Positions 1-8,833 are shown, counted from the first letter of the stretch. The stretch: DNA of 64,000 nucleotides from an uncultured Anaerolineae bacterium (GCA_905479495.1 CAJQMR010000011.1:62001-126000); one strand, 5' to 3'. The notes: generated from the sequence alone by a model not told the origin. Numbers and translations: made by a program.

Positions 1-159
1 GCTATCCCCATGATGTATCCAGATTTGGGACATCAGCTGTCAGTCGAGGGGGCACGGTTTGCCCGGCGCAACTTTGGCTGGACGGGGATCGCCAAACAAA
101 TTTTGTCGATCTTTAATGCAGCTACGCAACAAAGCGCGGGCGAAATTTTAAAACCATAG
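1..159 (+). CDS. C-terminal end of a glycosyltransferase (5' truncated by window edge)
   Basis: An open frame enters from the left edge and ends with TAG at 157-159, giving 52 residues. The tail contains an ARFARRNFGWTGIAKQILSIF-like segment: a basic ARR, then an aromatic-x-W and an I-A-x-x-I/L helix. This resembles the last helix of GT-B fold (family 4-like) glycosyltransferases, which usually read as R-x-x-F-x-W-x-x-I-A-x-x-L-x-x-x-Y. The catalytic domains lie outside the window, so donor and acceptor cannot be judged. No other gene follows on this strand until 472. The assignment rests only on this C-terminal signature. Confidence 0.5.
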   Translation, partial: AIPMMYPDLGHQLSVEGARFARRNFGWTGIAKQILSIFNAATQQSAGEILKP

Positions 160-471
160 TGCAGATGGGGTGGCGGTGGATTTTCGGTTGGGTGTTTACG
201 GCCGTTTTGGTACTTAAGTCACGCTGAAATTATTGTCACAACCGATTACCCTGCTTACATAGCTTGATCATGACAAGGTTTATCAGAGTGTGTTTTTTTG
301 AAAGAACACAACCCGAGTGACTATCTCGCAACACACCGTCAGGCAGAAACCCGTGAAGAAGGTCCATCTCTGCCACAAATATATATTTTTGAATAATTGA
401 ATCCTCCGTAGTTCTTGAAGTTTTGCGTAGGGCTGTGTTGCCGGTCAGTCAGCAAAAGGAGCAGAATAGCA
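160..471. other. Intergenic region, about 310 bp
   Basis: No convincing gene is present between the glycosyltransferase tail and the DUF1800 gene. The stretch holds one ACGGCCGT octamer at 198-205, close to the end of the first gene. It also has a T-rich tract near 293-300, next to sequence that can pair weakly (GTGT...ACAC). The leader of the downstream gene has a clear ribosome site at 454-461. I see no recognisable riboswitch or operator. Confidence 0.5.
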
Positions 472-2184
472 ATGGCTTCAACGAGCCGACGGGGTTTCTT
501 CCGTCAATTATTCAACCCGCCTGAATTTGAATTACAAGGCACGGGTGGTGCCTCCCGCAACAGCACCCTCACCGCTGAACAGGAAGCGTCTCGCTTTCTG
601 GCCCAGGCCACGTTGGGAGCCGATCAGGCTCTGATTCAGCAAGTGGCGTCGCTGGGTATCGAGCCGTGGATCGATGCCCAATTTGCCCTTCCCCAGAGCC
701 AACTCCTCGATTATTTGTATGCCGAACTGTACGATGAGGCTGAAATTGGCAACAGTAGCCCGTGGCGTGAGCTGTTTCGCTATGCGCTGTGGCAAACCAC
801 GCTGTACGGCGACGATTTACTGCGTCAGCGCGTGGCCCTGGCCCTCAGCGAAATCTTTGTCATTTCCACGGAGACGGATGCAATTTATGGCGTGGCCAAT
901 GGCGCGGCTGATTGGTACGACATGCTGCTGCGCAATGCCTTTGGCAACTTTCGTGATCTGCTGCAAGATGTGACATTGCATCCGCTGATGGGCAGTTTCC
1001 TCAGCCATGCGGGCAATCGTAAAACCGATCTGTCGCAGAATCGCTTCCCCGATGAAAATTACGCTCGCGAAATTATGCAGCTGTTCACCATCGGTCTCTT
1101 TTTGCTCAATGATGATGGTTCACTCATGCTGGACGGCAACAATGAACCGATTCCCACCTACGATAACAGCCATATCACCGAGTTCGCCAAGATTTTTACT
1201 GGCTTGCAGTATGATTTTGATGGCGATCCGCATGTTTGGTGGACGCCCAGCTTTACCAGCGGTTGGTTGAATTCGTATACGGCCGTTCGCCCTCTAAAAA
1301 TGTGGGATGAAGAGCACGAGCCCGGCAGCAAAACGCTGCTCAACGGCTACGTGGTGCCCGATGGCCAAACCGGCATGGCAGACGTCAATGAGGCGCTGGA
1401 CCATTTGTTTAACCATCCCAACATCGGACCATTCATTGGCCGCCAGCTCATTCAGCGGCTGGTCAAGTCGAATCCATCTTCAGCGTATATTGGGCGGGTA
1501 ACGGCCGTTTTCAACGACAACGGTTCTGGCGTGCGCGGCGACATGCAGGCTGTCATCAAAGCCATCTTGTTGGACGATGAGGCGCGCAACCCGGTTCACA
1601 TCACCGACCCTACGCACGGCAAGCTGCGCGAGCCGTTTTTCCGCTTTACCCAGATGGTACGTGCCTTCCACTTTTCGAATCCGCAGGGTAAATTTTGGGA
1701 TGCCGGCTGGGGGGTGGAGAATGATTTGCGCCAATACATGTTCAATGCTCCCAGCGTCTTCAACTTTTTCTCACCTGGGTATAGCCCGCCCGGCGCGTTG
1801 AGCGACAATGGTTTAACTGGGCCAGAATTCCAGTTGATGAACAGCTACACTGCCATCTCTATCATTAACTTCTGGTATTCACGGCTGGAGTGGGGCTACG
1901 TAATTGACTTACCGGATGCCACCACGGAAATCAAAGGCCAAACCTACAATCTGGACCAGCCCCAGCCCGATTTGAGCTATGAAATTACGCTGGTCAGCAA
2001 TATTTCCTCCCTGATCGATTATCTCGATTTGGTGTTGGCCTCTGGCACGATGTCATCGGAGATGCGAGGGATTATTGAAACGGCCGTAACCGGCTACGAT
2101 GACGACGGGGCCGCTGCGATTGACGTGGTTAACTTCGCCATCTTCCTCTTCATGAGCTGCCCAGAGTATGCCGTTCAGGTGTAA
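472..2184 (+). CDS. DUF1800 family protein
   Basis: This is a 570-residue member of the DUF1800 family (PF08811). Its molecular function is unknown, and it is typically encoded next to a DUF1501 protein, as here. The family signature A-x-R-F-L-x-Q-A-T-x-G is at about residues 39-50, and an NYAREIMQLFTIGL motif lies near residue 200. An upstream TTG at 415 would add 19 residues. The ATG at 472 is preferred because AAAAGGAG lies at about 454-461. The N-terminus (STSRRGFFRQLF) carries a twin-arginine pair but no convincing hydrophobic segment, so export is unclear. The product probably works with the downstream Tat-exported protein; that link is inferred from gene pairing in many bacteria. Two ACGGCCGT octamers lie in the frame. 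Confidence 0.85.
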   Translation: MASTSRRGFFRQLFNPPEFELQGTGGASRNSTLTAEQEASRFLAQATLGADQALIQQVASLGIEPWIDAQFALPQSQLLDYLYAELYDEAEIGNSSPWRELFRYALWQTTLYGDDLLRQRVALALSEIFVISTETDAIYGVANGAADWYDMLLRNAFGNFRDLLQDVTLHPLMGSFLSHAGNRKTDLSQNRFPDENYAREIMQLFTIGLFLLNDDGSLMLDGNNEPIPTYDNSHITEFAKIFTGLQYDFDGDPHVWWTPSFTSGWLNSYTAVRPLKMWDEEHEPGSKTLLNGYVVPDGQTGMADVNEALDHLFNHPNIGPFIGRQLIQRLVKSNPSSAYIGRVTAVFNDNGSGVRGDMQAVIKAILLDDEARNPVHITDPTHGKLREPFFRFTQMVRAFHFSNPQGKFWDAGWGVENDLRQYMFNAPSVFNFFSPGYSPPGALSDNGLTGPEFQLMNSYTAISIINFWYSRLEWGYVIDLPDATTEIKGQTYNLDQPQPDLSYEITLVSNISSLIDYLDLVLASGTMSSEMRGIIETAVTGYDDDGAAAIDVVNFAIFLFMSCPEYAVQV

Positions 2185-2191
2185 TTACCTA

Positions 2192-2282
2192 ACCTGACAG
2201 GTTTTATACGGATCTGTTCTGTAAGGGCAGCAGTAACGCCAAAGAAATTACTATTCATATAAGTTTCGTAAACCTGTCAGGT
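2192..2282. repeat. 91-bp element with palindromic inverted ends (copy 1)
   Basis: The ends are ACCTGACAGGT (2192-2202) and ACCTGTCAGGT (2272-2282), which are inverted copies of each other. Each end is itself a near-perfect palindrome. The element fills most of the gap between the DUF1800 and DUF1501 genes. A second element of exactly the same length with the same ends lies at 4682-4772, but the interior sequence differs. It looks like a small non-autonomous mobile or structured intergenic repeat. Confidence 0.65.
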
Positions 2283-2301
2283 TTCAAACTGGAGAAACCT
2301 T

Positions 2302-3771
2302 ATGCCATTTAAAATGAACCGACGACAATTTTTAGGTAGTGCCAGCTGTGCGGCCGTTGGCTCCGCCTCCCTCTTTTCTACCCTGATGAACCTGCGAATG
2401 ACCAATACGGCCGCTGCTCAACAGCTGCCCATTTCGCCCCTTTCGGCCAATGCCCTGGCGGGTGGCAGCGATTATAAAGCCCTTGTTTGTATCTTTCTGG
2501 CCGGTGGCAATGACTCGTTTAATATGCTGGTGCCCCGCAGCAATGCCGAATACAGCGAATACGCTACCATTCGTGCCGACTTGGCCTTGCCGCAGGGTGA
2601 TCTTATTCCGTTGAATGCCCTGGATACCGATGGGCGAGAATATGGCGTACATCCCGCTATGCCAGAAGTCGCGCAGCTGTTTAATGCGGGACAGCTAGCT
2701 TTTGTCGCCAACGTGGGCACACTGGTGGAACCCACCACGCTGGCCGGTATCGAATCGGGTCTGGCCAAGCTGCCGTTGGGGCTGTACTCACATAGTGACC
2801 AGATTATGCATTGGCAAACCTCTGTGCCTGACAAGCGTACCGGTTTTGGCTGGGGGGGACGCACAGCCGATTTGCTCAAATCGCTCAACGACAGCGACAT
2901 TATCTCTATGAATATCTCCCTGGCTGGAACAAACCTGTTCCAAACTGGCACGACAATTACAGAGTACAGCGCCGTGCCTTGGGGTAATGGTGCTGTGCAA
3001 ATTTATGGTCACGATGACATCTGGTGGTCGCGCCACATTTTGCAAAATGCCGCTATCGAGTCAATGCTCGATCTGGCTTATCAAAATATGTTTGATCAAA
3101 CCTTTGCCAACAGCACCCGTTCAGCTATTGATGGTGCCGAGTTATTTGCTACCGCCATTGAGAACGTGCCACCGTTTGCTACCCAGTTTTCCGACAATTA
3201 CTTTTCAGATAGTCTAGCGATGGTGGCGAAAACGATTGCTGCCCGCAGTGCGCTGGGTTTCCGTCGCCAAACTTTTTTTGTGATGTTGGGCGGCTGGGAC
3301 CATCACGATGAGGTGTTGAACAACCAGATGGCGATGCTGTCGATTGTGAGCCAGGGCATGAAGGAATTCCAGGATGCGCTGACGGAGTTGGGCGTGCAAA
3401 ACGACGTCACCACCTTCACCGCCAGCGATTTCGGCCGTACGCTCACCTCCAATGGGCAAGGCTCGGATCACGCCTGGGGCGGCAACCACATGGTGATGGG
3501 TGGCTCTGTAAAAGGCAGCCGCGTGTATGGCGATTTTCCTGCGCTGTATGAAGCGAATCCACTGGACACGGGGCGCGGGCGGCTCATCCCTACCACCTCC
3601 TGCGATGAATATTTTGCCGAGATGGCCCTTTGGTTTGGCGTGGCTCCTGGTGATTTGGCGGCGGTGTTCCCCAATATCGGCCGTTTTTATGACACCAGCT
3701 CAGACGAGACGCCATTAGGCTTTTTGGCCAATTTGTCGGAGCAAATATATCTGCCATTTGTAACGCGATAA
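2302..3771 (+). CDS. DUF1501 family secreted protein with Tat signal
   Basis: This 489-residue protein belongs to the DUF1501 family (PF07394), which has an alkaline-phosphatase/sulfatase-like fold but no defined substrate. The N-terminus has a twin-arginine signal (NRRQFLGSAS at residues 6-15), a hydrophobic stretch and an Ala-rich cleavage region, so export by Tat is likely. Visible family features are FLAGGNDSFNMLVP after the signal, GVHPAMPEV, and C-terminal FTASDFGRT followed by SDHAWGGNH. The ribosome site GGAGAA is at about 2291. The gene follows the DUF1800 gene across a 91-bp repeat, and the pair is a standard genomic partnership. The protein ends in IYLPFVTR, a hydrophobic YLP tail also seen in two other secreted proteins of this window. 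Confidence 0.87.
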   Translation: MPFKMNRRQFLGSASCAAVGSASLFSTLMNLRMTNTAAAQQLPISPLSANALAGGSDYKALVCIFLAGGNDSFNMLVPRSNAEYSEYATIRADLALPQGDLIPLNALDTDGREYGVHPAMPEVAQLFNAGQLAFVANVGTLVEPTTLAGIESGLAKLPLGLYSHSDQIMHWQTSVPDKRTGFGWGGRTADLLKSLNDSDIISMNISLAGTNLFQTGTTITEYSAVPWGNGAVQIYGHDDIWWSRHILQNAAIESMLDLAYQNMFDQTFANSTRSAIDGAELFATAIENVPPFATQFSDNYFSDSLAMVAKTIAARSALGFRRQTFFVMLGGWDHHDEVLNNQMAMLSIVSQGMKEFQDALTELGVQNDVTTFTASDFGRTLTSNGQGSDHAWGGNHMVMGGSVKGSRVYGDFPALYEANPLDTGRGRLIPTTSCDEYFAEMALWFGVAPGDLAAVFPNIGRFYDTSSDETPLGFLANLSEQIYLPFVTR

Positions 3772-3774
3772 AAA

Positions 3775-3826
3775 GTAGCCGTGGTTTCTTATCACGCGCC
3801 ATTTGCACAGTAAGAAACTGCGGCTA
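3775..3826. repeat. 52-bp inverted-repeat element (GTAGCC family, copy 1)
   Basis: Left arm GTAGCCGTGGTTTCTTA and right arm TAAGAAACTGCGGCTAC pair with two mismatches. The element sits between convergent genes and could act as a bidirectional stem, although no U-tract follows. Its right end, CTAC, supplies the TAG stop of the ureohydrolase gene on the minus strand (3824-3826). A related copy in inverted orientation is at 46871-46923 and a more distant relative is at 61726-61775. Confidence 0.7.
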
Positions 3827-4663
3827 CGCGAGTAACTTCACTGCGATTTCTTTGAGCAGCTTGGCGGCAACGGCCGTTGTCATTCCAACTAAATCACGCA
3901 CAGGGTTCAGCTCCACGATGTCTGCGCCTACCAGCGGCACGTCGATGGCCTGAATCAAATCGATTACCTCGCGCGTGGTAAGGCCGCCCGGCTCATGATG
4001 CGACACACCGGGTGCATAGGCTGGGTCCAGCCCATCTAAATCCAGCGAGAGATAAAGTGGTCCGGTCAGGTTGAGCGCCATTCCCGGCCGCCAATCCGTC
4101 ATCTGGATGATTTTGACGCCAAATTTTTCTGCCTGTGCTTTTTGGTGAGCGTTTAGCGTGCGAATGCCCACCTGCACCAGCCGCTGTGCCAGACCTGCCT
4201 CCATGATTCGGGCGAAGGGGCAGGCGTGTGATACCCGGCTGCCTTCAAACTCGTCGTACAAATCTGGGTGAGCGTCGATGTGCAAAATGGTGAGATCGGG
4301 ATATTTGGCGGCAAACGCCTGCACGATGGGGAACGTCACGGCGTGATCGCCACCAAGTGATAACACGCGGGCATCTTTTTCCAGCAGGCTGGTGATGTGC
4401 CTGGTGATGGTCGGGGAGCCATCTGCCTGCCAGGTGCCTGGCCCCAGCGGCATGTTGCCCATGTCCAGCAGGCGCGGCTCGTTTGCCAAATCATGCCCGT
4501 TTTCGGCGCACATGTTAGATGATCCGCTGTGCAGCATCTGCCGGATGTGCCCCGGTGCCTGCGCTGGTCCCCGCAAAAACGACGAGTTTTCATCCGACGG
4601 CACGCCAACAAGGGCCACCATGCCGGGGGCTAGCTGGTTGAGTTTGGTTTGGAAATTGTTCAT
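3824..4663 (-). CDS. speB: Ureohydrolase (agmatinase/arginase family)
   Basis: This 279-residue protein of the arginase/agmatinase/formiminoglutamase superfamily would hydrolyse a guanidino compound to urea using two manganese ions. The metal-binding motifs are visible: GGDHAVTFP, HIDAHPDLYD (D-x-H-x-D) and LSLDLDGLDPAYAPG. The DPAYAPG-GGLT combination favours agmatinase over formiminoglutamase, but the substrate is not proven. A longer frame begins at 4711. The ATG at 4663 is chosen because AAGGAAG stands six bases ahead of it, while the upstream part lies inside a repeat. The TAG stop is provided by the palindromic element at 3775-3826. It is transcribed in the same direction as the homocysteine methyltransferase gene upstream, with a 91-bp repeat between them. 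Confidence 0.82.
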   Translation of the reverse strand: MNNFQTKLNQLAPGMVALVGVPSDENSSFLRGPAQAPGHIRQMLHSGSSNMCAENGHDLANEPRLLDMGNMPLGPGTWQADGSPTITRHITSLLEKDARVLSLGGDHAVTFPIVQAFAAKYPDLTILHIDAHPDLYDEFEGSRVSHACPFARIMEAGLAQRLVQVGIRTLNAHQKAQAEKFGVKIIQMTDWRPGMALNLTGPLYLSLDLDGLDPAYAPGVSHHEPGGLTTREVIDLIQAIDVPLVGADIVELNPVRDLVGMTTAVAAKLLKEIAVKLLA

Positions 4664-4681
4664 ATGGCTTCCTTCGTGGAG

Positions 4682-4772
4682 ACCTGACAGGTTTTCAAGC
4701 CGACTTGGCAATCAAGCTGCTCTGCATTCCAATGCTGCTTTGCTGTGAAGATAATTCGTAAACCTGTCAGGT
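4682..4772. repeat. 91-bp element with palindromic inverted ends (copy 2)
   Basis: The ends are ACCTGACAGGT (4682-4692) and ACCTGTCAGGT (4762-4772), with TTCGTAA before the right end as in copy 1 at 2192-2282. The length is identical at 91 bp, but the interior differs. The right end contains the TGA stop (4767-4769) of the homocysteine methyltransferase gene, so the element marks or has reset the 3' end of that gene. Confidence 0.65.
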
Positions 4773-5723
4773 CTTTGGTCTCGTCCGATCCCGAATTTGC
4801 TGAATGTGTGCCGGGCCGGTGCGGCAGCAGCCACCGACCAGCAGCGCGCCCATCTTGCGCCATTCGCGGCTGATGGTGCCAAACTCTGACGGGTCGGATT
4901 GGCCCAGCCACGTTTTGGTTTCAGAATCGAACTGCTCGCCGGAGTTGGGGTAGACGATGATTTGCTTGTTGGTGTGGGCTTGAACGGCCGTAATCAAATC
5001 TGGCAAAAAGCGGGGCGGGGTACAGTTAATGCCCACCGCCAACAGATTGGGCACGTCGTTGAGCAGTTGGACACACTCAGCCAGCGGGGTGCCGTCGTTA
5101 ATGTGGCGGCTGTCCTGGCAGGCAAAGCTCATCCAGGCAGGCATCTCCGGTGTTTCTAGCAGCAGCTGGCGCAGCGCTTTGGCTTCGGCCAGGGAGGGGA
5201 TGGTTTCGCAAGCTAATAAATCGGCCCCGCTCTGCGCCAGAATCTCCCAGCGGGGACGGTGCCAATTGAGCAGCCCGACTTCATCCAGATCATAAACACC
5301 AGTGTATTCAGAGCCATCGGCCAGGTAAGCCCCGTATGGCCCGACACTGGCAGCCACTAACGGCCGTAACCGCTGCCGTCGATTGGCCATAATTGCCCAA
5401 AACTGGTCCCTGGCTTGAATAGCCAACTGCACGGAGAACCGAATCAAATCGGCCGCTTTTGCTTCGCTGAGGCCACGGGCCAGCAAGCCGGGCAGGCTGG
5501 CCTGGTAGCTGGCGCTGATGATGCAGTCGGCTCCGGCCTGCAAGTAGTCGCTGTGTACCTGGCGGATAGCTTCTGGCTGTTCCAACAAGATTTTGGCTGA
5601 CCAAAGCGGATCATCCAGTTTGTGGCGACGGGCTTCAAGTTCTGTGGCCAGTCCTCCATCCAGGATGAAGACATTTTGGTAAGCTAAGAATGGTTCAATT
5701 GGGTTTGAGGGTGTATGTGTCAT
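4767..5723 (-). CDS. mmuM: Homocysteine S-methyltransferase
   Basis: This 318-residue protein of the homocysteine S-methyltransferase family transfers a methyl group, typically from S-methylmethionine, to homocysteine to make methionine. The N-terminal signature ILDGGLATELEARR is at about residues 20-33, followed by a D-P-L-W-S motif. The expected zinc-ligand cysteines are in GINCTPP (near residue 230) and GGCCRTGP (about 297-304). The length fits the MmuM type, not the larger MetH module. The ATG at 5723 is the first good start. The last codons and TGA lie inside the right end of a 91-bp repeat, so the C-terminal tail after the cysteine pair may have been altered by that insertion. One ACGGCCGT octamer falls in the Leu-Ile-Thr-Ala-Val segment. 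Confidence 0.85.
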   Translation of the reverse strand: MTHTPSNPIEPFLAYQNVFILDGGLATELEARRHKLDDPLWSAKILLEQPEAIRQVHSDYLQAGADCIISASYQASLPGLLARGLSEAKAADLIRFSVQLAIQARDQFWAIMANRRQRLRPLVAASVGPYGAYLADGSEYTGVYDLDEVGLLNWHRPRWEILAQSGADLLACETIPSLAEAKALRQLLLETPEMPAWMSFACQDSRHINDGTPLAECVQLLNDVPNLLAVGINCTPPRFLPDLITAVQAHTNKQIIVYPNSGEQFDSETKTWLGQSDPSEFGTISREWRKMGALLVGGCCRTGPAHIQQIRDRTRPKT

Positions 5724-5847
5724 ACGTTTAGAATTTCCCGATGATGATAAGTTGCTAGGCTAAAGCGGAACTTTATCATTGATTTGTGGAAGTTTGCCCT
5801 GATAAGCTGTAAACTGAAACTTCAATTTGATTTTTAGGAGAATGCCC

Positions 5848-6249
5848 ATGCGTAAATTTTTACTAATCGTTTTTGTATTTTTCTTGGCAGCCTGTGGTTC
5901 CAGTGGTGAGGCCACGCAAGAAGAATACACTGTGGATGAAGCCACGGGTCTGCCCTTGAATCCAGAAACGATCCCAGAGGGCGATTTTGTGATAGAGGGG
6001 ACCATTTCTAGCATGAATCTGACGCCCCAATCATCCCCGGAATTTGTCCTCAGAGTTGAATCTGGTCGCACTTACCGGGTGCGTGCCCAACCACTGCCGG
6101 ATATTTTGTACGATGATGGCGAAGTAGTTGGGGTAGCTAATTTCACACAAGGCATGCAGGTGCGTGCCGTTGTTAGTGAGATAGTGGGCGGCCCAGAGAC
6201 GGGCAACACAACGCAGCTTGTTACTGAAAATCTGATGATTGTTCGATAA
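5848..6249 (+). CDS. Small secreted lipoprotein of unknown function
   Basis: This 133-residue protein begins MRKFLLIVFVFFLAACGSS, a lipoprotein signal with lipobox LAAC, so it should be lipid-anchored at the cell surface. The remaining part is acidic and beta-rich (for example GDFVIEGTISS, YRVRAQPLP and DDGEVVGVANF), which suggests a small OB- or SH3-like barrel; this is only an impression. The ATG at 5848 is preferred over 5842 and 5827 because TAGGAG at 5835-5840 is correctly spaced for it. The gene ends six bases from the end of the convergent acetyltransferase gene. No family was recognised. Confidence 0.65.
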   Translation: MRKFLLIVFVFFLAACGSSGEATQEEYTVDEATGLPLNPETIPEGDFVIEGTISSMNLTPQSSPEFVLRVESGRTYRVRAQPLPDILYDDGEVVGVANFTQGMQVRAVVSEIVGGPETGNTTQLVTENLMIVR

Positions 6250-6255
6250 GGCAAT

Positions 6256-7593
6256 TTAGCCCAAACCCACCACCCAGGACGGCCGTTTCGGGAACAAAAT
6301 GTTGAACAAAATGGCCGCTTCTGGCTGTCGGCTAAAGCAGTCAGGATGAATTGCATTCAATTCGTCCAGCGAGGCCTGGCCAAAGATGAGCTGCAAGAGG
6401 GTGGTGCCCGGAAATTGAATATCGCCATCGTCTACAGTTTTGGCTTGATAGGTACCTACTTCAGCGAGCTTGCCGTTTTCAAACACCAAGGTGAACTGCT
6501 GGTTATACAAGTTCACCCGGCAGGTGCCACTGTGTCCAGCCAGAACGCTGTTAGCCAACCGTTTTTGCAGGGCGGGGGCGATGTGGCGCAAAAAAGCGGG
6601 TAGATCCGGCACACGAATGAACCAGGCATACGGCCGTCTTTGTGCTTCTAGTTGGCGACCTAATGCTTCATAAATAGCATGGCCTTGTCCCAAGCCAAAG
6701 TGAACACCGCGTAGCCGCTTTTCTTCCTTTTCAAGCAGCCCATCGGCTAATTTTTTAAAATGGCGGGTAAGGAATAAGCCAACGGCGCGCCAGGAGTGGC
6801 CGGGCAGCACGCCCAGTTCCCGCACGAAGTAGCTTTTACCAAACTGTTTGTATTCTACGTAGGCAACGGGTTGGGGTGGGGAAACGGCCGTTTCTACCAG
6901 GTAAAAGTGCCGGGCATACATCGAGGTTGGGTCAGGAATCGCTAACTCATAGCGCCAGCTGGCTTCGTCACGCACCCGGCTCAGCAGGCTGCCCCGATTA
7001 TGTGCTTCGTACAATGATTGCAAGATGGGCCAATCTGCCAGCGCTGCCGGGCGAATCTGATACGCTTCCTCTTCCACTGGTTTGTCATTGCCGGGCCGAT
7101 CCCATAAAAAGTCACGCCCACCACCCAAATCCAGCGCCATGCCGTAGCCGAACTGGCGATAATACCAGGGGATACCCGTGATAGCCTGTACCAATTCACC
7201 ACGCGCTGCACTTTTGGCGTGGATAGCTGCAAACTGTTCCCGAACCAAGCCACGTCGTCGATAATCGGGGTCCGTAGCAACCAACTCGGGCCGACCTACG
7301 CTAATGGGAACACCCTCATACAGCCACACTTGCGAAATCAAATTCATGCTGGAGATAATCTTGTCGTCTGCATTTTCATCTACCACTACGGTAAAATCGC
7401 TGGCGCTGGTAGTGGGATGATCGCCACGCATTAAATCCTCGGTCCAACGAGCTAGCCACGTTTCTGGCTTTTCGGGATCGTCACTATGAATGCCTACATT
7501 AAATTCGGCTAATTCCTCTGTATCAGCTGGCGTCGCCCAGCGCAAAACCAGGCCGTTTCCTAAATTCTTGGGCAAATCGAATTGATTACTCAT
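6256..7593 (-). CDS. Eis-like GNAT acetyltransferase with C-terminal SCP2-like domain
   Basis: This 445-residue protein has an N-terminal GNAT fold with the acetyl-CoA loop signature ATDPDYRRRGLVREQF, followed by a second acetyltransferase-like section. The C-terminal domain is of sterol-carrier type (LIFGQASLDELNAIHPDC...). This arrangement is typical of Eis-like proteins, which acetylate amines such as aminoglycosides or other small molecules; the natural substrate here is unknown. A longer frame starts at 7632. The ATG at 7593 (MSNQFDLPKNLG) has an AGGA-type ribosome site ahead of it and is favoured. The gene is alone in its direction and ends six bases from the convergent lipoprotein gene. 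ACGGCCGT octamers lie within the reading frame near 6281, 6631 and 6885. Confidence 0.78.
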   Translation of the reverse strand: MSNQFDLPKNLGNGLVLRWATPADTEELAEFNVGIHSDDPEKPETWLARWTEDLMRGDHPTTSASDFTVVVDENADDKIISSMNLISQVWLYEGVPISVGRPELVATDPDYRRRGLVREQFAAIHAKSAARGELVQAITGIPWYYRQFGYGMALDLGGGRDFLWDRPGNDKPVEEEAYQIRPAALADWPILQSLYEAHNRGSLLSRVRDEASWRYELAIPDPTSMYARHFYLVETAVSPPQPVAYVEYKQFGKSYFVRELGVLPGHSWRAVGLFLTRHFKKLADGLLEKEEKRLRGVHFGLGQGHAIYEALGRQLEAQRRPYAWFIRVPDLPAFLRHIAPALQKRLANSVLAGHSGTCRVNLYNQQFTLVFENGKLAEVGTYQAKTVDDGDIQFPGTTLLQLIFGQASLDELNAIHPDCFSRQPEAAILFNILFPKRPSWVVGLG

Positions 7594-7791
7594 TAGATCA
7601 TCCTGAGGTAATATGTTTGGTTTATTTATCAAGTGAGACTATTGTATGTGCATCTCTCATCTTTGGGTAATATACGTGGCGCGTTTGTAAGATATGTATT
7701 GGAAATTCCAGAGATATATTGACGTAGTACTGGTCTCTATGACACAATCTAGACTAACTATTGGATAACTACTACTCAGGACGAGACAATA

Positions 7792-7920
7792 ATGCTGATA
7801 ACACCATTTTATTCTTTTGGATTGATTTTATTAAGCGGGACCATGGGGACGTTATTGCTGTGGTGGCAAAAACGGCCGCAGCCACAAGTTGTTTTGGTTC
7901 CTGCTCGCATTAAGAAATAA
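7792..7920 (+). CDS. Putative small single-helix membrane peptide (42 aa)
   Basis: This short frame runs from ATG at 7792 to TAA at 7918-7920. It would encode a hydrophobic helix (FYSFGLILLSGTMGTLLLWW) followed by a basic, Pro/Gln-rich cytoplasmic tail ending in RIKK. An AGGACGAG sequence lies about ten bases upstream as a possible ribosome site. It precedes the YugP-type metallopeptidase gene in the same direction by about 60 bases, so the two may be co-transcribed. It resembles no family I recognise. The support is its composition, topology and the otherwise empty region. Confidence 0.4.
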   Translation: MLITPFYSFGLILLSGTMGTLLLWWQKRPQPQVVLVPARIKK

Positions 7921-7983
7921 AAATAAAAGGGGCTAGACTTGCGCAAGAAGCTGCTAGCCGCCTAAGCATGATGAGGTTGAACG

Positions 7984-8670
7984 ATGTTTTTTGATCCGCT
8001 TTATTTGATTTTTGCTTTGCCTGGCCTTCTGTTGGGCCTGTATGCTCAATCACGCGTAAAAAGCAACTTTAACAAATATGCCAAGGTTCGTACGGCGCGC
8101 AATGTCACCGGAGCGGAAGTGGCCCGACAGCTTTTGGACGCTCAAGGGTTGTATGATGTGGCTATTGAAGAAACGCAAGGTTTCTTGAGCGATCATTATG
8201 ATCCGCGCAGCAAGGTGCTGCGGCTAAGCCCGGATGTTTACCGGACGCCCAGTATTGCCGCCGCAGGCGTCGCTGCCCATGAAATGGGACATGCTTTGCA
8301 GGATGCCGGGGGTTACTTCCCACTGCAAATTCGCAGCGCTTTGGTGCCTGCTGCTCAGTTTGGTAGCTCCCTGGCTCCCTGGCTGTTTATCGGTGGTTTT
8401 TTGCTGAACTTTACCAGCTTAGCCTGGGTTGGCGTGATTATGTTTGCCGCTGCGGTACTGTTTACGATTGTTACCTTGCCGGTGGAGTTTGACGCCAGCA
8501 AACGTGCTAAGCAGTTGCTGGTAAGTAACAGTGTCCTTATTGGGGACGAGATTGATGGTGTGAACAAGGTTTTGAATGCTGCGGCGTGGACCTATGTGGC
8601 AGCGGCCGTTTCCGCCATTGGTACGTTGTTGTACTACGTTTTGCTCCTCTCCGGTGGCCGCCGTCGCTAA
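7984..8670 (+). CDS. YugP-type membrane zinc metallopeptidase
   Basis: This 228-residue protein of the zinc metallopeptidase family PF04298 (YugP-like) has an N-terminal membrane helix (residues 4-21) and the zinc-binding HEMGH at residues 99-103. The following QDAGGYFPLQIRSALVPAAQFGS is characteristic of the family. Further hydrophobic helices lie at about 130-165 and 200-222, with LPVEFDASKRA between them. The active site is expected near the membrane. The physiological substrate of the family is not established. The gene is followed by a strong rho-independent terminator at 8701-8738. Confidence 0.85.
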   Translation: MFFDPLYLIFALPGLLLGLYAQSRVKSNFNKYAKVRTARNVTGAEVARQLLDAQGLYDVAIEETQGFLSDHYDPRSKVLRLSPDVYRTPSIAAAGVAAHEMGHALQDAGGYFPLQIRSALVPAAQFGSSLAPWLFIGGFLLNFTSLAWVGVIMFAAAVLFTIVTLPVEFDASKRAKQLLVSNSVLIGDEIDGVNKVLNAAAWTYVAAAVSAIGTLLYYVLLLSGGRRR

Positions 8671-8700
8671 AGTTGATAGTTGATTTTTAGAAAAACAAAG

Positions 8701-8738
8701 AAAAACGGGATGGTTTTTAAACCATCCCGTTTTTCTTT
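8701..8738 (+). terminator. Rho-independent terminator after the metallopeptidase gene
   Basis: A perfect stem of ACGGGATGGTTT with AAACCATCCCGT is flanked by an A-run on the left and TTTTTCTTTT on the right. It lies about 30 bases after the stop codon at 8670. It could also work in reverse. Confidence 0.9.
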
Positions 8739-8833
8739 TGGCTAGAGAACTCGCGGCTCAGAACCCCCAATCCCCATTTACACTAACGCCACGTTTACCG
8801 TGACGAGAATGACTGCTGATTATTTGTTTAGTG

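Noticed and set aside
160..471. Possible riboswitch before the DUF1800 gene
   Set aside because: Short pairing segments exist, but no conserved aptamer core such as those of cyclic-di-GMP, cobalamin or SAM classes could be seen.
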